Assembly: GCA_951802425.1 (NCBI GenBank)
Contig: OX637797.1
Location: forward strand, 682,001 to 746,000
Source: Clavaria fumosa
Lineage: Eukaryota > Basidiomycota > Agaricomycetes > Agaricales > Clavariaceae
Reading direction: 5' to 3'
Length of the DNA stretch: 64,000 bases
Shown: positions 8,544-19,498 of the stretch, piece by piece
Layout of the letters: every line of letters starts with the position of its first letter
Position numbering within the stretch: position 1 is the first letter of the stretch
The notes under the pieces: model-generated
What the model was told of the DNA's origin: nothing
Seen by the model: only the letters and a program-made list of their open reading frames with translations
Database searches by the model: none
Translations under genes and position numbers: made by a program

Positions 8544-9533
8544 ATGGCAGACGTTGGCCCCGACACCGAACCCGCACCCGAACCAGCAGCGCCCCTTGCG
8601 CCTGCCACATTTTCGCTGAAGATTGTCCCATACACTGGAAAGAGACATGAGTTCCAGACGTTCCTGAGGAGTTTGCGCCTAGAGTTCTGGTTAAACGAAG
8701 CAAAATACCCAACGGACTTTCACAAGGTGGTATTATGCCTAAGCCACATGACCGAAGATTACACAGCAGAATGGGCAAACCAAGCCGCAAATGTGCTGCT
8801 AGAACCAGGAGGCGAACTCGTAATCTGGGCAACTTTTGAAGCTCGGATGAGGGAAACTTTTGCCCCCATCGAAGATCAGGCATTAGCAGTGCAGGAACTT
8901 AACAATTTCAAACAAGTAGGCATGGACGCCACACAATTCTTCCAGAGGCTCGAAACGCTCCTGAACCGAGCCGGGTACGAGGAAGACACCCACTGGAACA
9001 TGATCTACGCCCTGTTGCTGAGAGCGCTACACCCGAAGCTCATGGAGAAGATTCTCGCATGTGCAGACCAACCCGCCGATTACCAGGCTTTCCGCGTGCT
9101 GGCTATATGCCTAGACAGACAGCATCAGCTACATACGGCGGTGCAAAGAGAAATGCAAGTGCAGACTGGGCCGTGCCCCACCTGGAACCAGCCCACACAA
9201 CGCCAGCCCCCACAGAATCGCTTCTGGCATTCGCCTCAGTGGCAACCGCAAACAGTATGGGAAGGGCCAGGCCAATGGGGCCCGCTGCCTGCACAACCAC
9301 AATGTGCACAGTGGCAGCCACGCGCGCAGCCACAGCAACAACAACAGCAGCAACAGGCACCACCCCCAGGGCAGTGGAACAGACAAGCCCCACCTGGCAC
9401 CAGACAGGGTACCCCGATGGACACGGGCCGAGGAACTGGCCCCTGCTGCCCACTGATCTGCTACAATTGCGGACAGGTTGGCCATCCAGCATGGCTTTGC
9501 CCCGAACCACCCCAGCAACGTGCCACCCCCTGA
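8544..9533 (+). CDS. gag: E1 Gag (capsid and nucleocapsid-like)
   Basis: The 329-residue frame starts at ATG 8544. The first two thirds are a retrotransposon Gag-type helical region (EFQTFLRSLRLEFW near residue 35; AEWANQAANVLLE near 75; TQFFQRLETLLNRAGY near 130). A Gln/Pro-rich linker follows, including a poly-Gln tract at about 9330-9350, then a single CCHC knuckle (CYNCGQVGHPAWLC) near the end. It is a close structural match to the E2 Gag, so E1 and E2 are related families. It ends in TGA at 9531, but the same frame stays open downstream, so the stop may be a mutated Arg codon or a readthrough stop. Confidence 0.85.
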   Translation: MADVGPDTEPAPEPAAPLAPATFSLKIVPYTGKRHEFQTFLRSLRLEFWLNEAKYPTDFHKVVLCLSHMTEDYTAEWANQAANVLLEPGGELVIWATFEARMRETFAPIEDQALAVQELNNFKQVGMDATQFFQRLETLLNRAGYEEDTHWNMIYALLLRALHPKLMEKILACADQPADYQAFRVLAICLDRQHQLHTAVQREMQVQTGPCPTWNQPTQRQPPQNRFWHSPQWQPQTVWEGPGQWGPLPAQPQCAQWQPRAQPQQQQQQQQAPPPGQWNRQAPPGTRQGTPMDTGRGTGPCCPLICYNCGQVGHPAWLCPEPPQQRATP

Positions 9534-9839
9534 CAGCAAGCAAGATTGGGCAGCGCATTTGAAATGCGCTCACCCCCTGGGTACTATACGCCTCCCCCTC
9601 TCTCTCCCTACCCTGTGCCGGCATACCCTGCTTCGCACCTGACCTCCCTAACGTCATTCAACACGTCATATGCAGCCTCGACGGCTGGACAGAATGACTT
9701 TGAAGAAATGGAGAACACAATTGCGCAGTTGAGAGACCAACTGCACATTCAAACGAGACCCTGGGCGCCCACTCCAGGACCCGCCACTGATGCCACCACG
9801 ACCAACGAGTCACAGGATTTTCTGGAAGGATCCACTTGA
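9534..9839 (+). pseudogene. E1 gag-pol linker in the gag frame
   Basis: After the gag TGA the same frame runs on for about 100 codons (SPPGYYTPPPLSPYPVPAYP and a short helical segment) to a TGA at 9837. Pol-type coding then appears in another frame (reading two bases later), so a frameshift lies close to 9838. The likeliest history is a single gag-pol ORF broken by one stop and one frameshift, but a genuine recoding site cannot be excluded. Confidence 0.55.
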
Positions 9840-12800
9840 GTGCTAAAGTCGGATCCATGTACATTGTTCCTGCCCATTGACACCATGTAAACCAAATTGC
9901 CAATGACAAGCCACTGTTTCCTTTGTCGAAAGAGGCTGAGAGGGCCAAGCACACCCTCAAACACCTCACTCCTAAGAAACTACCAGGATACAACGACGAC
10001 ATACACTGGGAGTCTGATCCTAAAATCATATATGGAAAAGGAGGAGAATGACAATTGGACATGCTAGGACACGTCACCACGTTGGACACCAAAGAGACCT
10101 ATGATATCAAACTATTGATTGACTCTGGTTGCACCATGTCTGTCATGGATTTGGCATGGGCCCTCAGCAAGAAAATGAACCCTACAAAATTGGACACCCC
10201 TGTAGTCTTCAAGAACATTGATGGGACTATAAATGTCTGTGGAGCCTTCAAACACTCTGTCGCCCTCCGCCTCAATATAGGAGGCCATGTGGAAATCAAG
10301 CAATTTTTACTAGGACAAGTTACTGGACACTGCGCTATCCTAGGACATGACTGGCTTTGGTACCACAATCCCAGCATCTGGTGGTTTGAAAAATGCATTC
10401 ACTTTGACAAATGCAAAAAAAAGGATTGTCACATTGTGGATTATGGTTATAGCTTCCAGAACCTCCACGATATGGCGACCACACCTGATTGGAAAGTATT
10501 ATACCCCCAGGTATTTGCGGGAAAAACTGGCCAGAAGTTACCTAAGTCTTTACCTGGAATTGACTATGAGATCAAATTTAAAAACGATCCTGGTTACCTA
10601 CACTCGAAAGTCTACCCACTTACCAACAGGGAAGACGAGGCTTTGAAAGCATGGCTCAAAGAAAATTTGGAAAATGGACGGCTAGTATGGGGAGAGTCAG
10701 ACTATGTTAGTCCCATCTTCTTCAAAGATGAAGGAGACAAATTGCGACCCATTATCGACTATAAACGGCTCAACTTGTTTTGCGTAAAAGACATATACCC
10801 ACTACCCAGGATCGACGAGACTGTGGCAAGTCTGAAGGATGCCAAAGTGTTCACAAGTCTCGATGTGGAATGGGGCTACTGAAACGTCGCAATGGCCAAA
10901 TGGGCGCAAAAACTCGCCGCAATAATTACAAGATACAGAATGGTATGGCCTACCGTCATGCAGTTTGGATTGATGAATGTGCTGTCAGTCTTCCAACGGT
11001 GCATGAACTATATCCTACACACACTACTGGCCACTGGAAAGGTATTCGTATACATCGATGACATCCTCATTGCGACGAAAACACTCAAGGAACATCGGCG
11101 CCTGTTACATGAAGTGTTTAAAGTACTATGGGACAACGACCTCTGCGTGCGAGAATCGAAGTGCAAGCTGGAACAATCGGAAGTTACATTCCTAGGGTTA
11201 TTAATCTCGAAGGGAAACATTCGACACTTGCCCAAGAAGTGCAGGGGAATAGCCGACTGGCCTACGCTGAAAAACAAGCATGCCCTCCAAAAAGGAATCA
11301 GACTATTGAACTACTTCCGAAGGTTCATACAAGGATTCACTACGATTGCCAAACTGCTTTATGAACTCTTAAGCGACAACATGCCATATACATGGACAGA
11401 CCGACAGGAACGCGCCTGGAAACGTCTAATCGAGATATTGCAAAGTGACGTGGTCTTAGCAATCCCACAGGATGAAGGCAAATGGAAAATAGAAGTGGAC
11501 GCAAGTAACTATGCTACCAGAGGAGTACTGTCACAACAACAGGCTGATGGCGTCTGGCGACCGGTGGACTTTATCTTGAAGACTTTCTCCCCGGCGGAGA
11601 TGAACTATGCAACATATGACAAAGAATTCCTGGCAATTATCTGAGGACTAGAGGAGTGGCGCCACTATTTATTAGGTGCTAAAGAACCCTTCGAAATCCA
11701 TACTGACCATGCGAACCTTCAATATTTCCAGAAAAGCCAAAAACTCAACCCCAGGCAAATGTGATGGCACTCAAAATTGCAGTGCTTCAACTTTGAAGTA
11801 AAATATAAACCCGGAAAAATGAATATGAAGGCCGATGCATTATCCCGATGACCAGACCATTGGGAAGGGACAGACAAATACGAAAAGCCTACAACACAAG
11901 TTTTCCCAGCACAACGCCTTGCTATGCTACTAATCCCTGAACCAACCATTGACCAACTATTACTGGAAACACATGCAAACACTGTCCCACCCAAGGCAAT
12001 ACCCTACAAGAAAGGAACAGATGGACTTTTCAGACACGAGGGGAAGGTCTGGGTACCCCCAGATCTGGTACACAAAGTTTTGATGGAGCTACACAACTCC
12101 CCACTTGGAGGACACCCTGGACCCGAGAAGACTCTGGAAAGTGTCGCTCGACAATTTACGTGGCCAGGAATGAAGGAAGACATAACGGAGTATGTAACTG
12201 GTTGCGAGAAATGTCAGAGAACAAAACCTGACCACACAAAATGACGTGCGCCCCTACACCCACATGCGATACCTCCTTGCCCGTGGCACACCATCACTTG
12301 GGACCTCATCGGACCATTGTCGAAATCTGCTATGCACAATGCCATCCTCGTAATATGTGACAAGCTTACAAAAATGACCCTGCTAGAAGCAACTGACATG
12401 AAACTCACAGCACTAGGGGCAGCGAGAATCCTGCGGGACCGAGTTCTTCGCAGCCATGGCATACCCTGTAAGGTAATAAGTGACCGAGGATCTCAGTTCG
12501 TTTCGAACTTCATGGAAGAGTTCTACCGGATCATCGGCATAAAGGGAAATCTAAGCATGGCCTACCACAAACTGGCAGACAAACGGAGAGGATGAACCAA
12601 GAAATTGAAATATACCTATGGTCATGCGTCGACTTCATGCAAGATGACTGGTCAGAATGGCTACCCACAGCGGAATTTGCCCTGAACAACTGACAACATT
12701 CCGCCACCAAATACAGCCCCTTTTACCTAAATTATGGGTTTCACCCTCGTATGGGAGACATCAGCCTGCCCAATATGCCACATACCCTGGAAGCCTCCGA

Positions 12801-13371
12801 CTTCGCCACAAAACTACTAAAAGCTAGAGAAAATGCCAAAAAAGCCATGCAAAAAGCTGCACAATACATGAAAACCGCTTATGATAAACACAAAAACAAA
12901 AAAACTCTTGACTACAAGAAAGGAAACCTGGTCTGGCTAGATGCCACGAACCTGAACACGGAACGACCATCGGAGAAACTCACAGACAGAAGAGTCAGCC
13001 CCTTCATAGTAGTGGAGAAAGTGGGACCGTCTGCATACCGACTCAACCTGCCAGTTATGTGGAAAATTCACCCAATATTCAACGAAGTACTACTCACGCC
13101 GTATAAGGAAGGGAAGTTTCCTAACCAAACTCCAGACAAGCACCCGCCCCCTGAGTTAATTGACGACCACTTGCAATATGACATGGAAGAGGTCCTAAAG
13201 AGCCAGAAGCATAGGCGCAAACTGCAATACCTGGTGAAATGGACTGGCTACCCCCATGAAGACAACACATGGGAACCAAAGACAAACCTAAAAGGCGTGG
13301 CCGAGGCCATTGCGGACTTCCACCGCAAACACCCTGAGGCAGCACGCTCTCTCACGGTGTCTTTTGCCTGA
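9840..13371 (+). pseudogene. pol: E1 pol pseudogene: protease, RT, RNase H, integrase, chromodomain
   Basis: Domains in order: linker from about 9840, protease (LLIDSGCT near 10115), RT (YIDDILIAT near 11053), RNase H (IEVDASNYAT near 11490; TDHANLQYF near 11705), integrase zinc finger (about 12090-12230), catalytic core (ITWDLIGP near 12300; VISDRGSQF near 12475), and chromodomain (LQYLVKWTGYPHEDNTWEP near 13210-13275). In-frame stops at about 10048, 10880, 11642, 11762, 11849, 12242 and 12691 are all TGA, nearly all at positions where Arg is expected. One frameshift lies near 12570-12595, in the conserved integrase HPQTDGQTER region. The final section 12751-13371 is open. Confidence 0.88.
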
Positions 13372-13473
13372 ATGGTCACACACTCAGGGTCGAACACTTA
13401 AAAACACCATGAGCAACATCATTCATCCAACACCTTTTCCCCTCCTTCTATAAACACCTCCCCTCCCTCTACC

Positions 13474-14226
13474 ATGCCGCCCGACCGCACTCCTCAGACC
13501 CCACGCCACGGGACCCCAGGACCGCCATACTATGCCCGCCGAGCTGCGGGATGGCCGAACCGCCTGCCATGCCCACCTCCCGCAGAAACCACCCGTTTAC
13601 AACCTGCACCCGACTTGCAGCCCACACCGCCCGTACTGGAGGGCCCGCCATCATCCCCTGGTATGACTGCCCATATGCGCCACATCTTGGACGCGGTGTG
13701 AATCCCCCATGCACGTCGAGTATTGGGACTGGACCCCCCGCCGCTTATGATGGACGACCCCCCTGTGCAGATGCTGCAATTCTGTCAAAACAGAGAACTT
13801 CTGGAACCCGAAGACGACGTCTGGCTCTGTAGGATGGCTGAGCGACTCAGCGTGAGTTTCAGCCGCGCCATGTGGACCGAGCTGCTGGGACTGCAATTTG
13901 AGCAACAGCGATGCGTCCTCCGTGCCTCCCCCGTCCTCGTCGAGATATGGCTCAATTCTCGAAGCTCGAGGCTACGGTTCGAAATTCCGCTACCGCCCAA
14001 ACTGATCCTGCAAGAAGAGTGGGCTGTACACCATCGCTGCGGAGGTCCCCCCTGGGTTATACCTGTCACCACCGACATAATGGTCCCGTGGATCATGCCC
14101 ACTGATGCCTATGAACACCCCCTCATTGCGGGTACATGCGACACTAGTATCGACCCCCCCACCGAAACTGAACCACCCCCAGCTGAACCCCAACCTCACA
14201 AATGCAAAGATAGCCCAGAAGCTTGA
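13474..14226 (+). pseudogene. E1 extra ORF between pol and the 3' LTR, interrupted by one TGA
   Basis: A frame starting near ATG 13474 reads 75 codons of Pro-rich sequence to a TGA at 13699. It then stays open in the same frame to 14226, giving about 250 residues in all. The second part has a more folded look (EDDVWLCRMAERLSVSFSRA; WTELLGLQFEQQRCVL) and a Pro-rich tail. No signal peptide or membrane segment is seen, so it is not obviously an envelope gene. Function unknown. Its position, between pol and the polypurine tract, parallels the extra ORF of E3, but I see no sequence resemblance between them. Confidence 0.5.
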
Positions 14227-14250
14227 TGGGTCCGTCAAGACGCCGGACCA

Positions 14251-14264
14251 CTGGGGGGGGACCA
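14251..14264 (+). other. E1 polypurine tract
   Basis: CTGGGGGGGGACCA immediately precedes the 3' LTR, the place where plus-strand DNA synthesis is primed in LTR elements. Confidence 0.7.
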
Positions 14265-14589
14265 TGTTAGACTTTCACCATGTCACCTCGTCACACCCCC
14301 CTTTTACCCCTTCACACCACATGTACCCCCTTTCCTCTCACTCGTCACATGCCGCATGCTGCCCCCCCTTTCACCCTATCACACATGAGTCATACCGCGC
14401 CTCATTGCCTACACATGTTGACCATCCCCTATTACTATGACTCATACCGTTGTACTATATAAGTAGTCAGTCCAGTAACAACCTTCCTTAGGTTGTTACT
14501 TCCCATCACAATTGCTCTTTGCTCCTCTCTGGCCGACTTTAACCCAAGTCCCTCAGAAATACAGGAGTCAAACCCGCCTGTTGTTGACA
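14265..14589 (+). repeat. E1 3' LTR (325 bp)
   Basis: Same ends and length as 1943-2267. Most differences from the left copy are CG in one copy and TG or CA in the other (for example early CACG/CATG, mid CACGTG/CACATG, late GGCTG/GGCCG). Confidence 0.93.
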
Positions 14590-14594
14590 CAATC
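14590..14594 (+). repeat. Target site duplication of E1 (CAATC, right copy)
   Basis: Matches 1938-1942. The E0 integrase frame continues from here. Confidence 0.92.
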
Positions 14595-15524
14595 AGTATG
14601 GACCTAACGAGCGAAGGAGCGGCCCGCATATTCCTGCGACGTGTCTATGCGAGCCATGGACTGCCTTCCAAAGTCATGAGTGACTGAGGTTTGAATTTCA
14701 TAGCCAAGTTCCTCAAGAACGTGTATGGACAACTGGGCGTAAAGACCAACCCTAGCACGGCCTACCACCCCCAGACCGACGGACTTATGGAGAGGGCCAA
14801 CCAGGAAGTATTCACGCTACTGAAGCATGTCTGTAGCGAGATGCCTGAGGAATGGGCTTCCTGGCTCCCAGTAACAGAATTCGCCCTCAATAACCATGCC
14901 TATGGGACCTCCAACATAACTCCCTTTCTGCTCGACTATGCATGACACCCTATCGCCCTCCCAGACCTACGCCTCAGTGAATCGAGCAACCCTGCCACTG
15001 ATGACTTCCTGAAGAAGGCCTACGAGATGTGGGAAAAGATGAAGAGGTTGGTGGAGCAGTCCAACCATACGATGGAAAAACGTGGTGGATACACAATGGA
15101 CTGGAAAGAAGGGACCCTAGTATGGTTGGAGAGCAAGAATCTGGTATTGGAAGATCTATGGAAGAACTGATGCTGAGACGAGTCAGACCATTCAAGGTCA
15201 TTGCAAAACAAGGTGCTGCCACCTACAAACTCGAGCTGCCACGACATTGGCGGATACACCCGGTGTTCCATGAATCCCTCCTCACTCTCGCTACTCCTGG
15301 TCCCGACCACCCACAACATCCCAAAAGTATAGAAATTGACAGTGAGCCACAGTATGAGGTGGAGTTCATTAGGGGGAAACATAAATGAGGAAGGTCAGTG
15401 CAGTATCTAGTACACTGGCTCAGTTACCCCCTGGAAGACAACACCTGGGAGCCGGCCAAGAACCTCAAGGATGCCCAGGAGGCAATACAGGACTTTGAGA
15501 TTGCTCAGAAGGTGCAATCTTAGG
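14590..15524 (+). pseudogene. E0: right part of decayed chromovirus pol (integrase core to chromodomain)
   Basis: This continues the E0 integrase after the E1 insertion. The integrase core motifs SD-G (14680s) and the conserved NPSTAYHPQTDG block near 14750-14780 are visible. They are followed by the integrase C-terminal region and a chromodomain (QYLVHWLSYPLEDNTWEP near 15400-15450) ending at a TAG near 15522. In-frame TGA codons at about 14685, 14943 and 15385 each replace an expected Arg codon. Joined to 1-1942, with one copy of the CAATC duplication removed, the reading frame passes through without a shift, so E1 landed inside an intact codon series. Confidence 0.9.
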
Positions 15525-15534
15525 GAGGAGGTTA

Positions 15535-16130
15535 TGTTATGGTACATGGTCAGGTGACTACCATGCTGATGTCACAAGACATGCCCGAGACCCCAGACAC
15601 ATGACTAACCGACCTATGGTCACGTGGCTGGTAAGCGCCCGATCACCTGACTACAGACCACATGACCAGTACCAAGGAGATGGCCCATTTTCGTGATGGA
15701 ACATCAGTGCAGGATGCCATCATCCTGTCACACTTTGACACCTGTCGTCTCAACGCCAATGGGACTAGGCCGAATCTGGTGCCTCTCTTGTTCTCTCCCT
15801 CACTACCACTATCCCATTCCCTCACCACCCTTATCCCTTCCCTTCCTTGTTGTACCATCTCCCCGCCAACTGCCGCTTCCCTTCTCATCACCGTTGTGAC
15901 CACATGACGGTGTCCTAGATACTTTCATCCCCTCCCTATGGGTGTCATCGCCAGACTACTACCTTGTTCTGAGCCGTTACCATATTGCCATACTCTAGTA
16001 TATATACATGTAGATAAACAGCATGTATTCCCCAGACTTGTTACTTTCGAATACCACTGCTCTAGTCCTCCTGCCCAGCTAGCCTGCCCAGGAATCCCCG
16101 GTGTAGTAGGCTGTACAGGTGTTGGCTGCA
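15535..16130 (+). repeat. E0 3' LTR (right boundary approximate)
   Basis: It follows the E0 pol stop and a purine-rich tract (TAGGGAGGAGG) and begins TGTTATGG, the position and start expected of a 3' LTR. A TATATATA box lies at about 15999. The right end is placed near a CA dinucleotide at 16130 only because this is typical. The 5' LTR that would fix the boundary is outside the window. Confidence 0.55.
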
Positions 16131-17761
16131 AATAGATGTTCGCGGCCGGGTTCTTCAGGGGGTCTTATTACACAACGGGTACACTAGACAGAACCTTGGA
16201 GGATGTAGAGGTTGAGTGCAAAAGGTTCAGAGAGTGAAAATATACGTTGTCCGGAGTATCTGGTATCGGATCTGATAGAGTCCGATGTTTGGATCGAAGG
16301 TTCGAGGGGCCGGCGACGATGAAGGCCAGCAGATCAATAGGTACGACGAAGGGTGAGCTTGCTAAAAATCACAGCATGATGTGGGCGTTCAAAAAGCTGG
16401 ATTTCCGTATAGTCCGAAGTGTGCTTAAGTACAGTTCTGTAAGTACAGCAAATTGGAATGTACGGAAATGTCCGGAAAACATATGGAACAGCGCCATGTC
16501 GCGTGAAGGGTTATATGGAGGAGTTATATCACAAGGGAATTGAGTAGCTCGGAGGAATGAAATGTCCGATGAGTAGCACATGTCCGGACCGCTCGTAAAC
16601 TGAAGGAAAGTGGGGCTGGTACAGCAAAGGGGTACTAGGAACAATGGGCAAAGTACTGCAAAGGGTTTGAAACGTTCAAATGATTGAATGGTTGAAAGGG
16701 ATCACAATATGAAATTTACAGCATGTTATATGAAATAAAGGAATGGGAATGGAATACAGTCATCAATCAGTCATTGATACATATGGGTCATTGATACACT
16801 TTGTGAATTCTCAACTATCTGACCTTCTGGAGGGCTCAAATTACTGGCAATCACTTTGCAATACTCATTGTTATGAATTCACTGGCTAGTTGACATAGTA
16901 AGCACTGTGATGTGGCCTCTGAAGTGTCCAAGGACACAAAACTGAAAAAGTCTGCCACATTTGGCAGAATGATGACTAATGTCACACCTCATTCAAGTAT
17001 GATGACTAATCATGGCAAATCTTTATTTTTTAGCATGCATGATGGTGGGCTGAAGCAAATCAGAAATAAAGAAGACCCAGATAAACTGGGAAATAAAGGA
17101 TAGCTTAATGGCTCATGCTGTCACAGCCTACCTCTTGGAACTTGGTCATGCAGTGTTATTGATGGGAGGTCCTAAAATGGGAACTATTGTGACTAATTGT
17201 GACTGTATCAATGACCCATCCATTGTAAAAGCTGCTTCTGGGAGTGTTTATCATGGCTCATCCATTTCTTACAACATCTTCCCCAAGAGAGTTGGGGAAA
17301 ATATTCTTCATATGAGGGCACATCCTTCTGTCTATTTAGAATTTTGAAGTTGGTTAGTAATGAACATTAATAAGCACTATAAATTTGACTGTATCAATGA
17401 CTGATTGATGACTGTAGTGAGTATGTCGAGCGCTGACCATGCTGGAGTGATGAAATAGAAAGGCGTGGGCGGTGTGTGAGACCTGCGGGCTGTGATCGTC
17501 ACGGGGGATTGAAGACCGGGGAGTCCGATATCGGATATATATCGGATGCTATCAGATGTTATCGGACAGTGTCGGATGGTTATCGGATCGTATCGGGCGG
17601 TGTCGGATGGTTATCAGATCGTATCGGATGGTGTCGGATGGTTATCGGATCGTATCGCACGTAATTGCCTTGGATCGCAAAATATTCGAATAGTCGGTAT
17701 CTGTCATATTTCCGTGTTTAGACCACATATAATCCTTACACTGGCAACGAGAATCATAACA
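16131..17761. other. Unassigned intergenic sequence
   Basis: No supported gene. 16230-16700 contains repeated TCCGG/CCGGA and GTCGGA-type words. 16700-17400 is AT-rich with short repeats (TCATTGATAC, GATGACTAAT). ORFs here are short and lack motifs. It may be old transposon debris. Confidence 0.5.
17571..17662 (+). repeat. 31-bp minisatellite, three copies
   Basis: Units start at 17571, 17602 and 17633 with core GTCGGATGGTTATCGGATCG and differ at a few sites. Related TATCGGAT words occur just upstream (17527-17570). Confidence 0.85.
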
Positions 17762-18414
17762 GCCCTCTCAAAAACAAAAAAAGAAAGCAGCTAAGTCATC
17801 AGCTGCTAAGGCCGTGAAGAGGCCTGTGGTGTCATCGCATGACTGGAGCGACGATGAGGGTGAGCTGCCGTGCAACTATGAGCAGGGCTCAGATGCTTAG
17901 TCCGAGCCTTCTAAAATTGCCTACCCCACAGAACGAGACAGCGGCACTTGGGGCACCCCCCACCAGGGCATGCCGCTTGTGACACACTGTCCAACTGGGG
18001 GCAGGTTGTGCAGACCACCGGGCAGGACCTGTCAGCACTAGGCAAAGGCCCCTGGAGGGGATCACCCGGTGACATGGCAGCAACCCTGCCCAAGGGGATG
18101 TGCCCCTCTAAACTATTATACAATCCTGCTCATTGTCCTGCACTGCTCACGTGTCATCTCTGGTTAGGGGCCTCTCCAGTGGGGGAGGGTGTAAGGCCCC
18201 AGGCCTTCTATATTTTTTATTACATAATCTACCTACCTTATTTAGTTCCATAAGCATAGCCGCTTGGCTATGCTTACGTCAGCAGCCCTCTGAAGGGCCA
18301 CTCACCTATATATACACTGTTGCGACTCTACAAAGAGGGTAGATCCCTCTACTTAGAACTACCAGCTCAATATACAGTTGAGACCAGTTCGTTTGAGGGA
18401 TAGAAAGTATTACA
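17762..18414 (+). mobile_element. 3' relic of an E3-family retrotransposon
   Basis: From CCCTCTCAAAAAC onward the sequence matches the 3' end of E3: the last about 40 codons of its extra ORF (SSHDWSDDEGELPCNYEQGSD), the 3' untranslated block (17900-18175), the purine tract GTGGGGGAGGG and one LTR. The left edge is abrupt at about 17762. It differs from E3 by many substitutions, so it is an older copy of the same family. Confidence 0.85.
18190..18414 (+). repeat. LTR of the E3-family relic (225 bp)
   Basis: TGTAAGGC...TATTACA, aligned end to end with the E3 LTRs. It has the same CTATATATA box and GAGGGTAGATCCCTC hairpin. Confidence 0.85.
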
Positions 18415-18607
18415 AGTAATGTTGTGAAACATAAGTATGAGACATAAATAAAACAGTAAGTCATGAAACCTCTCCTGGAGTTCATACCCCTGTGCATCAG
18501 CCCTCTAGCCCTCTTGCTCTTCATATTAGCCATCTAGGCTTGTTATACATCCCCTCAACAGTGACCAGGTTGCTGGACACCTCAGATTACCCACACAACC
18601 ACTAGCA
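18415..18607. other. Spacer left of the duplicated block
   Basis: No ORF or motif is supported. Similarity to the block at 42961 begins near 18615 (CTCGGCCTCGTAA). Confidence 0.5.
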
Positions 18608-18614
18608 TGCCCTC

Positions 18615-19233
18615 CTCGGCCTCGTAATGCTTGCCATCGCCTCGCCACATTCTTCGCCACCCACCACCGATGCCCTCACCACCACAATTGTGGATTGGGT
18701 CATGGCAGAGATCTCTCCTACAGGGACCCTTCCTGTCGTCGGATGCTGGAAAGCCATCCACGCTGCCCTGCCGAATCATGTTGTCGTTGCCCCGGCTCTC
18801 CACAACAAGGCCAGTCTCATGCGCTCCGAGCTGCGCAGATGCCATGAGACCCTTGAACTGCCTCCCCTCGCACCGCCGCCCCCCCACGCCCTGCGCTTCG
18901 TTCCGGTGGAATGGGAGGAGAACCATGCCGACCCGTTGCTGGAAGAGGTCGCGAGATCCCTTCGCACAGTAACACTGTATGAAAAGGCTGTAGCTGCGGA
19001 AGCCGCAAGGCTGGGCCGCTTGGCGACCGGCGAAAATGCCGCTAGGAGTACAAGAAGAGCCTCGAGCTGGTCTGTCATTAAGGGTTTCAGGGGATTTTTA
19101 AACAACAATTCATGGAAAACACTATTCGAGTGTAGCACTGTGTCACCGCTTGTACTGAACATAATGAATTGAATCAAGAAAGAGCACTCAGAGCCCAGTG
19201 CATTTCTTGAAGGCAAAGTATGGGGACTCACCA
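18615..19233 (+). pseudogene. Hypothetical gene remnant in left block, interrupted by E3
   Basis: A frame of about 180 codons (from 18627; residues such as TGTLPVVGCWKAIHAALPNH and PPHALRFVPVEWEE) ends at 19172. It has a clear homologue at 42980-43582. The sequence resumes after E3 at 28189 with a conserved short frame (VLIDSEDEAELLRHH), so a second exon or a frame change may lie here. No domain was recognised, and conservation with the right copy only reflects the duplication. Function unknown; it may itself be a fragment of a transposon or gene. Confidence 0.4.
19229..19233 (+). repeat. Target site duplication of E3 (CACCA, left copy)
   Basis: Repeated at 28184-28188. The right block at about 43557-43570 shows the corresponding uninterrupted site. 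Confidence 0.9.
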
Positions 19234-19460
19234 TGTAAGGCTATAGGCCTTTTCTATTCTTTTATTACATAATATACATACTATAATAGTCTACTAGCAT
19301 AGCCGCTTAGGCCATGCTTACATCAGCGGCCCCTAGAGGGCCGCTCGCCTATATATATGTCGTGTCGCGACTGTACAGAGAGGGTAGATCCCTCTACATA
19401 GAACTACCATACTCAATATACAGTTGAGTCCGGTTCTTTTGAGGGATAGAAAGTATTACA
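19234..19460 (+). repeat. E3 5' LTR (227 bp)
   Basis: TGTAAGG...TATTACA. TATATATAT lies at 19350-19358, and a short inverted repeat GAGGGTAGATCCCTC at 19382-19396 is near the expected transcript start. Confidence 0.93.
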
Positions 19461-19498
19461 ACTTTTTTGAACCTTCAACACAACAAGTGTGGCTAGAA

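Larger units (their letters stand above)
1943..14589 (+). mobile_element. E1: Ty3/gypsy chromovirus inserted in E0 and itself interrupted by E2
   Basis: The element is bounded by 325-bp direct LTRs (1943-2267 and 14265-14589), both TGTTAG...GACA, and flanked by CAATC on both sides (1938-1942 and 14590-14594). Without E2 its length is about 7.0 kb. Order: LTR, self-priming PBS, an ORF upstream of gag, gag with CCHC knuckle, gag-pol linker, protease-RT-RNase H-integrase-chromodomain, an extra ORF, polypurine tract, LTR. The LTRs differ at roughly ten sites by eye, most of them CG versus TG or CA, so E1 is not very recent. Several TGA stops and frameshifts make it non-autonomous now. Confidence 0.93.

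Noticed and set aside
19461..19490. A tRNA-type or self-priming PBS for E3
   Set aside because: The bases after the LTR do not begin with TGG and have no exact complement near the predicted transcript start.
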